NCBI RefSeq assembly: GCF_000411975.1
Contig: NZ_ASXG01000046.1
Coordinates: forward strand, 86,745-150,744
Direction of reading: 5' to 3'
DNA from: Amycolatopsis orientalis DSM 43388
GTDB lineage: Bacteria; Actinomycetota; Actinomycetes; Mycobacteriales; Pseudonocardiaceae
DNA length: 64,000 nucleotides
Part shown: one piece after another, positions 59,461 through 64,000 of the stretch
Position numbering within the stretch: position 1 is the first letter of the stretch
Layout of the letters: each line of letters begins with the position of its first letter
The notes under the pieces: generated by a model
What the model was told of the DNA's origin: nothing
Database searches by the model: none
What the model saw: only the letters and a program-made list of their open reading frames with translations
Translations under genes and position numbers: made by a program

Positions 59461-60381
59461 CTAGCTCCGGGCAGTCCGCACCCGCACCGCGCTCCCCGCG
59501 CAGACGATCACCGCCAAGCCGCCCAGCAGGGTTTGCCAGGTCAGTTCTTCGCCCAGGAAGACCGCCGCCCACAGCAGGTTCAGCACCGGCTGCACCAACT
59601 GCACCTGGCTGACCTGCGTCATCGGCCCCAGGCCCAGCCCCCGGTACCACGCGAAGAAGCCCAGGTACATGCTCACCACCGCCAGGTAAGCGAAAGCCGC
59701 CCATTCGCTCACTGTCGCATGTGGAGGGTGACTGGCCATCGAAACGACGGTCAACGCGACCATCAACGGCGAGGCCACCACCAGCGCCCACGAAACCGTC
59801 TGCCACGCGCCCAATTCCCGCGCCAGCAACCCGCCCTCGGCGTAGCCGACCGCGGCCGCCAGCACTGCGCCGAAGAAAAGCGCGTCCGACCACTGCATTC
59901 CGCTGAGACCGCCGCCTTGCAGGACGGCGAAGCCGATCGCGGCGATGGCGCCGACTGCGGCGAGAGCCCAGAAAACCGCGGGCGGGCGTTCACGCGTGCG
60001 GAGCACCGCTACTACCGCGGTCGCGGCGGGGAGCAGCGCGATGACGACGGAGCCGTGGCTGGCCGAGGCAGTGGTGAGGGCGTACGAGGTCAGCATCGGG
60101 AAGCCGACCACCACTCCGCCCGCGACGACGGCTAGGCGGAACCACTGCGTACCGCGCGGAAGGCGTTGTTTCGTGGCGATCAGTGCGACGGTCGCGAGCA
60201 CCGCGGCGACCGCGGCGCGCGCGGAGCCGATGAACATCGCCGAGAGCCCGCCGTTCTCCACCGCGACGCGGGTGAACGGCACGGTGAACGAGAACGCCAC
60301 GACGCCGAGCAGGCCCCACCAGAGCCCGGATCGGGGTAGCGCCGGTGCGACGGGGAGAGTAGCGCTATCCTTCAGTTTCAT
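59461..60381 (-). CDS. EamA-family transporter divergent from MocR regulator
   Basis: A 306-residue ten-helix EamA/DMT exporter, LWWGLLGVVAFSFTVPFTRVAVENGG at the start, LTTASASHGSVVIALLPAATAVVAVLR and VVSMYLGFFAWYRGLGLGPM further on. Its ATG at 60381 shares bases with the divergent MocR start (CATG). A -10-like TATCGT sits 5 bp before the ATG on its strand, so a leaderless mRNA is likely. Such pairs commonly export a metabolite under MocR control. Confidence 0.88.
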   Translation of the reverse strand: MKLKDSATLPVAPALPRSGLWWGLLGVVAFSFTVPFTRVAVENGGLSAMFIGSARAAVAAVLATVALIATKQRLPRGTQWFRLAVVAGGVVVGFPMLTSYALTTASASHGSVVIALLPAATAVVAVLRTRERPPAVFWALAAVGAIAAIGFAVLQGGGLSGMQWSDALFFGAVLAAAVGYAEGGLLARELGAWQTVSWALVVASPLMVALTVVSMASHPPHATVSEWAAFAYLAVVSMYLGFFAWYRGLGLGPMTQVSQVQLVQPVLNLLWAAVFLGEELTWQTLLGGLAVIVCAGSAVRVRTARS

Positions 60382-60394
60382 GTCTGACGATAGC
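60364..60394. promoter_or_regulatory. divergent leaderless promoters and dyad at overlapping start codons
   Basis: The CATG at 60379-60382 contains both start codons. GCTATC...CAG and CTGACGATAGC form an imperfect dyad around it. Rightward, TATCCT (60366-60371) lies 8 bp before the MocR ATG; leftward, TATCGT lies 5 bp before the EamA ATG. Both fit TANNNT leaderless promoters. Confidence 0.6.
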
Positions 60395-61789
60395 AGCTCC
60401 CGGATCGCTTCGACACTGCGCGAGTGGATCGCCACTGCCCCGGCCGGAGCGAAGCTGCCGTCGTCGCGGGAGCTGGTCGCGCGGTATTCGGCCAGTCCGG
60501 TGACGGTCCAGAAAGCACTGCGCAGCCTCTCTTCCCAAGGGCTGGTGGAAAGCCTGCCCGGGGTCGGCACGTTCGTCCGTGCCGCGCCCGCCGCCGGGTC
60601 CGGCGACTACGGCTGGCAGACCGCGGCGCTCGGCATCCCCGGGCACGGGCCGCTCAAGCAGCCCGCGTCCCTGCAGCCGGCATCCACCAGCTCGGTAGCG
60701 CTTCATTCCGGCTATCCCGATCCGGAGCTGCTGCCGGAACGCCTCGTCCGCAGTGCGTTCGCGCGGGCGGCGCGCACGGCGGCGCTGGTCGGACGGCCGC
60801 CGACCGCGGGTGTTCCCGAACTGCAAGCCTGGTTCGCCGCGGAACTGCGTGCGGCGACCCCCGCACAGGCCGCCCCGGCGACCCCGCGGGACGTGGTGAT
60901 CACCCCGGGCAGCCAAAGCGGGCTGGTCACCGCGTTCCGCGCGCTGGTCGGTCCGGGACAGCCGCTGCTGCTGGAATCCCCCACGTACTGGGGCGCGCTT
61001 CTCGCCGCGACGAAGGCGGGCGTCGCGGTCGTGCCGGTGCCGAGCGGCCCGAACGGGCCGGACCCCGACGTGCTGGACCGGACGTTCGAGCAAACCGGCG
61101 CGCGGGCCTTCTACGCGCAGCCCAGCTTTGCCAGCCCGACCGGCGCGCTGTGGCAGCCCGATCTGGCCGACCGCGTCCTCGACACCGTCCGCCGGCACGG
61201 CGCGTTCCTGATCGAAGACGACTCCGCGCACGATTTCGGCATCACCGCGGAACCGCAGCCGCTCGCGGGCCGCGACGACGACGGTCACGTGGTCTACCTT
61301 CGCTCGCTCACCAAGAGCGTCTCCCCCGCGATCCGCGTCGCCGCGCTGATCGCCCGAGGCCCGGCACGCGACCGGATTCTCGTCGACACCCTGGCGGAAT
61401 CGATGTACGTCAGCACAGTGCTGCAAACCGTCGCGCTCGATGTGGTCACCCAGCCCGCGTGGCGTACGCACCTGCGGCGGGTCCGGCACCAGCTCAAGAC
61501 CCGGCGCGACCTGCTGCTCACCGGCCTCCGCGAGCACGCGCCCGCAGTACAGGTGGAATCCGTGCCGCAGGGCGGGTTGAACCTCTGGGCGCGCCTGCCC
61601 GGAACGGTCGACCTGGCGCGCGTGGTCCGCGACTGCGAGTCCGCCGGCGTGATCATCGGTCCCGGCGACGAATGGTTCCCCGCCGAGCCGACCGGCCGGT
61701 TCATCCGGCTCAACTACGCCGGACCGAATCCGGACGCGTTCGCCGACGCCGCGCGGGTGATCCAGGAGGCGGTGCTGGCGAACGCCTGA
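60380..61789 (+). CDS. MocR/GntR-family regulator with aminotransferase-like domain
   Basis: A 469-residue MocR regulator. The N-terminal GntR winged helix has LPSSRELVARYSASPVTVQKALRSL and GLVESLPGVGTFV. The C-terminal half is a fold-type-I aminotransferase-like domain: VITPGSQSGLVTAFRAL, PTYWGAL, the PLP-lysine region YLRSLTKSVSPAIRVA and GGLNLWARL. It should bind PLP and control the divergent EamA exporter. ATG at 60380 shares the CATG with the transporter start. Confidence 0.92.
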   Translation: MSDDSSSRIASTLREWIATAPAGAKLPSSRELVARYSASPVTVQKALRSLSSQGLVESLPGVGTFVRAAPAAGSGDYGWQTAALGIPGHGPLKQPASLQPASTSSVALHSGYPDPELLPERLVRSAFARAARTAALVGRPPTAGVPELQAWFAAELRAATPAQAAPATPRDVVITPGSQSGLVTAFRALVGPGQPLLLESPTYWGALLAATKAGVAVVPVPSGPNGPDPDVLDRTFEQTGARAFYAQPSFASPTGALWQPDLADRVLDTVRRHGAFLIEDDSAHDFGITAEPQPLAGRDDDGHVVYLRSLTKSVSPAIRVAALIARGPARDRILVDTLAESMYVSTVLQTVALDVVTQPAWRTHLRRVRHQLKTRRDLLLTGLREHAPAVQVESVPQGGLNLWARLPGTVDLARVVRDCESAGVIIGPGDEWFPAEPTGRFIRLNYAGPNPDAFADAARVIQEAVLANA

Positions 61790-61792
61790 ACG

Positions 61793-63295
61793 TCAGCCGT
61801 TTTCCGTGCGCAGCGCGGCCTTTTGCACCTTCCCGGACGGCGTGAGCGGCAGACTCTCGCGGAGCACGATCTGGCGCGGGACTTTGTAATCGGCGAGCTT
61901 GCCCGCGCAGAACTTCTTCAGCTCCTCTTCGGTGACCGCCGAATCCGGTGCCGGGACGACGTAATACCGGCCGATCTCCCCGAGCACCGGATCGGGCACG
62001 CCGACCCCGGCCGCCAGCATGACTCCGGGATGCGCGGCGAGCACGTTCTCCACCTCGACCGGGTAGATGTTGAATCCGCCTTGGACGAACATGTCCTTGG
62101 CCCGGCCGTGCAGCGTCAGGTAGCCGTCCTCGTCCGCCTGGGCCATGTCGCCGGTGTGCAGCCAGCCGTCCGCGTCGATCGCCGCCGCGGTTTCCGCCGG
62201 CAGATTGTGGTAGCCCGCCATCATCGACGGAGTCCGGAACAGCAATTCGCCAGTTTCCCCGGCAGGCAGCGCTTCTCCGGACGGCGAGGCGATTTTCGCT
62301 TCCACCCCGGGGAAAGGAACTCCGATCGAGCGTTCGGTCGCTTCCGTGCTGGCACCCCACGGCGTCATCACCACGGCGCCAGAGACCTCGCTCAGCCCGT
62401 ACAGATTCATCACGGTCGCCTTCGGGAACGCAGTCGTAAGACGTTGCAACAGAGCAGGTTCCGCGTTCGCCCCGCCCGTCACGACTACGCGAATCGCGGA
62501 CGTGTCGACGCCCGCGAAACGTTCGTGGTTCAGCAGCAGCGTATGCATGGTCGGCACGCCGACCCACAGCGTCAGACCAGCCGTGCGAAACAGCTCGGCG
62601 GCCGCACCGGCGGCAAAGGACGGCAGCAGGACCGTCCGGCTGCGCGCGACCAACGCGGACAGGACGGCGCAGGTGATGCCGCTGACGTGGTTCAGCGGAA
62701 CAGCTACCGGCAGCACGTCGTCGGGGCTGAGTTGAAGATGGTCGGCTTCCGCGGCGGCGGACGCCAGCTGGCCGCGATGGGTCAGCGTCGCGCCTTTCGG
62801 ACGGCCGGTCGTGCCGGAGGTGTAGATGATCATCACCGGGTCGTCGTTTTCGACTGCCGCCGAAGCCGCGGCCAGGGCCTCGGCGTCCGGCTCCGCCGAG
62901 CCCAGGTCGTCGAATGTCTCGACGGAAACGCCGGGCAGGTCGAGTTTCCCGAGCAGGGCAAGGAAATCGACGTCGCCCGCGGAAGGTTCGGTCACCACGA
63001 CCCGCGCGCCGGAATCGCTCAGGATGTGCGCGAATTCGGTTTCCCGGTACCGCGGGCTCAAGCCCACCACCACGGCCCCGATCTTCGCCGCGGCGAAATA
63101 CACCGCGAGCCACTCCGGCGTCGTGCGCCCGTTGACCGCGACCCGGTCGCCGCGCCGCACGCCCCGGCGCAGGAAATCGGCGGCGATCCGGTCCGACCAG
63201 GAGTCCATTTCGGAGAACCGGATGTCCCGGGAACCGGCCGTCCAGCCGACGGCGTCCGCCGGAGCGCTCCGGAGCAGGTCGTGAATACGCGTCAT
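61793..63295 (-). CDS. AMP-dependent acyl-CoA ligase family protein
   Basis: A 500-residue ANL-superfamily ligase. The nucleotide motif YTSGTTGRPKGA, the YGLSEVSGA region, the TGDMAQADEDGYL core and the hinge GRAKDMFVQGGFNIYP are intact, and the last lysine lies in LTPSGKVQKAAL. ATG at 63295 with GAGGACGAGCG upstream. It overlaps the end of a decayed hydrolase gene by 4 bp, so it was once coupled to it. Substrate unknown; acyl acids typical of beta-oxidation are the default. Confidence 0.92.
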   Translation of the reverse strand: MTRIHDLLRSAPADAVGWTAGSRDIRFSEMDSWSDRIAADFLRRGVRRGDRVAVNGRTTPEWLAVYFAAAKIGAVVVGLSPRYRETEFAHILSDSGARVVVTEPSAGDVDFLALLGKLDLPGVSVETFDDLGSAEPDAEALAAASAAVENDDPVMIIYTSGTTGRPKGATLTHRGQLASAAAEADHLQLSPDDVLPVAVPLNHVSGITCAVLSALVARSRTVLLPSFAAGAAAELFRTAGLTLWVGVPTMHTLLLNHERFAGVDTSAIRVVVTGGANAEPALLQRLTTAFPKATVMNLYGLSEVSGAVVMTPWGASTEATERSIGVPFPGVEAKIASPSGEALPAGETGELLFRTPSMMAGYHNLPAETAAAIDADGWLHTGDMAQADEDGYLTLHGRAKDMFVQGGFNIYPVEVENVLAAHPGVMLAAGVGVPDPVLGEIGRYYVVPAPDSAVTEEELKKFCAGKLADYKVPRQIVLRESLPLTPSGKVQKAALRTENG

Positions 63296-63622
63296 CGCTC
63301 GTCCTCACTGTTCAGGTGGACGGCAAGGAAGCCGAGCTGATCCGCGACGACCTTTTCGACCACAGTCGGATGGTAAACCGGGAAATGATCCGCGCCGCGA
63401 TGCTTCGGCACCGCCCGGGGCGCTTCGTCGGCCACCGCGGCCGCGTCCGCCGCGTACCGGGCTCCTGCTGGAAATCGAACGCCAGCACGGCGAAATCCGC
63501 CTCGGAGAACGAGGTTTCGCACTGGTCGAGCGTCTTCTCGTTCGTCGCGCCGCCGCACTGCGCGAGCACCACCGCAGCGCAGCGGTCCGCACTCGTCGCG
63601 GCCCGAGCGGAAGCGGGTGCAT
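63292..63622 (-). pseudogene. decayed alpha/beta hydrolase
   Basis: Three frames carry separate pieces of a hydrolase. The ATG at 63622 (GGAGGGATC before it) begins in one frame. VVLAQCGGATNEKTLDQ to FAVLAFDFQQ follows in a second and recalls VVLAHGxGGTKE...FAVLAFDYR of such enzymes. A third frame gives RGADHFPVYH to LGFLAVHLNSEDER and a stop overlapping the ligase ATG. The middle, with the serine nucleophile, is deleted. Non-functional. Confidence 0.7.
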
Positions 63623-63634
63623 GATCCCTCCATC

Positions 63635-63678
63635 AAGTACGTTGTACGTGAACTTGGCTGAACACGTACCTTGTACTT
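63635..63678. promoter_or_regulatory. inverted pair of operator-like repeats
   Basis: AAGTACGTTGTACGTG (63635-63650) and CACGTACCTTGTACTT (63663-63678) are inverted copies matching at 13 of 16 positions, with centres 28 bp apart. They lie between the decayed hydrolase gene and the TetR gene, and are probable TetR operators for both directions. Confidence 0.6.
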
Positions 63679-63692
63679 AATCAGGGAGCACC

Positions 63693-64000
63693 GTGCCCGC
63701 ACCGCGGAAGTTCACCCGCGAACGCCTGCAGACCGCCGCGCTCGCACTGGTCGACGCCGCCGGGCTGGCCGGCCTGACGATGCGCAGCCTCGCGGCCGAA
63801 CTGGGCACCGGGCCGATGACGATCTACAACTACGTCGACGGCCGGGACGGGCTGGAGCAGCTCGTGACCGAAGCGGTGCTGGCGGCGGCGACCTGGCCGG
63901 AGCCTTCCGGCGACTGGCGCGCGGACGTCCACGCGGGTCGCCGAGGGGATGTGGCGGGCGGTGCGGGCGCATCCGCACGCCCTCCCGCTGGTCCTGACCC
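63693..64000 (+). pseudogene. TetR-family regulator, frameshifted and cut by the window edge
   Basis: GTG at 63693 with GGGAG upstream gives PRKFTRERLQTAALALVDAAG, MRSLAAELGTGPMTIYNYV and DGLEQLVTEAV, a TetR head and the start of its C-terminal domain (DWRADVHA). At about 63935-63937 the frame then becomes wrong; skipping one G gives VAEGMWRAVRAHPHALPLVLT, exactly what a TetR_C domain should continue with. It may be a base-calling error. The gene runs off the right edge, so its full length is unknown. Confidence 0.75.

Overview
This is a GC-rich, gene-dense actinomycete chromosome segment. Third codon positions are almost all G or C, GTG starts and 4-bp ATGA/GTGA overlaps are frequent, and TetR/LacI/MocR/AraC regulators are abundant. 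The gene families (NRPS for a blue pigment, P450 with a 3Fe-4S ferredoxin, DUF6292, DUF4291) suggest a Pseudonocardiaceae-type organism such as Amycolatopsis; that assignment is inference from gene content. No rRNA, tRNA, insertion sequence, prophage or CRISPR array was seen.

Layout. (1) 1-1843: an alpha/beta hydrolase and the remains of a ferredoxin reductase. (2) 1971-20023: a large catabolic island. Ten genes run leftward from 12152 to 1971 (acyl-CoA synthetase, histidine phosphatase, a dikinase-like pair, thiolase, ferredoxin, ferredoxin reductase, acyl-CoA dehydrogenase, APH-type kinase, SDR). Divergent from them are a TetR regulator, a second dikinase-like swivel protein, a P450, an aldehyde dehydrogenase and three SDRs. 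A perfect 7-bp-arm dyad sits in the divergent gap. The set looks like activation and beta-oxidation-like breakdown of a hydrophobic alcohol or acid through phosphorylated intermediates. (3) 20155-21801: a Tat-exported purple-acid-phosphatase-like enzyme. (4) 21849-27512: a multicomponent phenol hydroxylase operon in dmpLMNOP order with a divergent AraC regulator; the dmpK position is taken by an unrecognised 129-residue protein. (5) 27644-36042: a LacI-controlled catabolic unit (bicupin, alpha/beta hydrolase, histidinol-dehydrogenase-like enzyme, SDR, HpcH aldolase, MHS transporter, SnoaL-like protein) tied together by four copies of a TGCATACGTATGCA-like operator. (6) 36075-40812: LysR, a second histidinol-dehydrogenase-like enzyme, an APC permease and a nitrilase-family amidase. 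(7) 40829-46804: frameshifted carboxylesterase, MFS sugar-type transporter, GH3 beta-glucosidase and TetR, linked by a shared 19-bp operator core. (8) 46913-49781: DUF6292, an Hsp20 with RheA-like operators, a CIRCE element beside unrecognised small genes, and DoxX. (9) 49972-54756: an indigoidine synthetase broken by a one-base frameshift, plus an EamA exporter. (10) 55214-64000: a ligase-like protein with a degenerate active site, DUF4291, a deleted DUF3885 remnant, an SGNH hydrolase, a quinone oxidoreductase, a divergent EamA/MocR pair whose start codons overlap, an AMP-dependent ligase, and a decayed hydrolase next to a TetR gene that appears frameshifted at the right edge.

Three otherwise intact genes (esterase, NRPS, TetR) are each broken by a single-base indel, and several others have internal deletions. 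The window therefore contains either real gene decay or uncorrected base-calling errors, and the single-base cases should be checked against raw reads before they are called pseudogenes.
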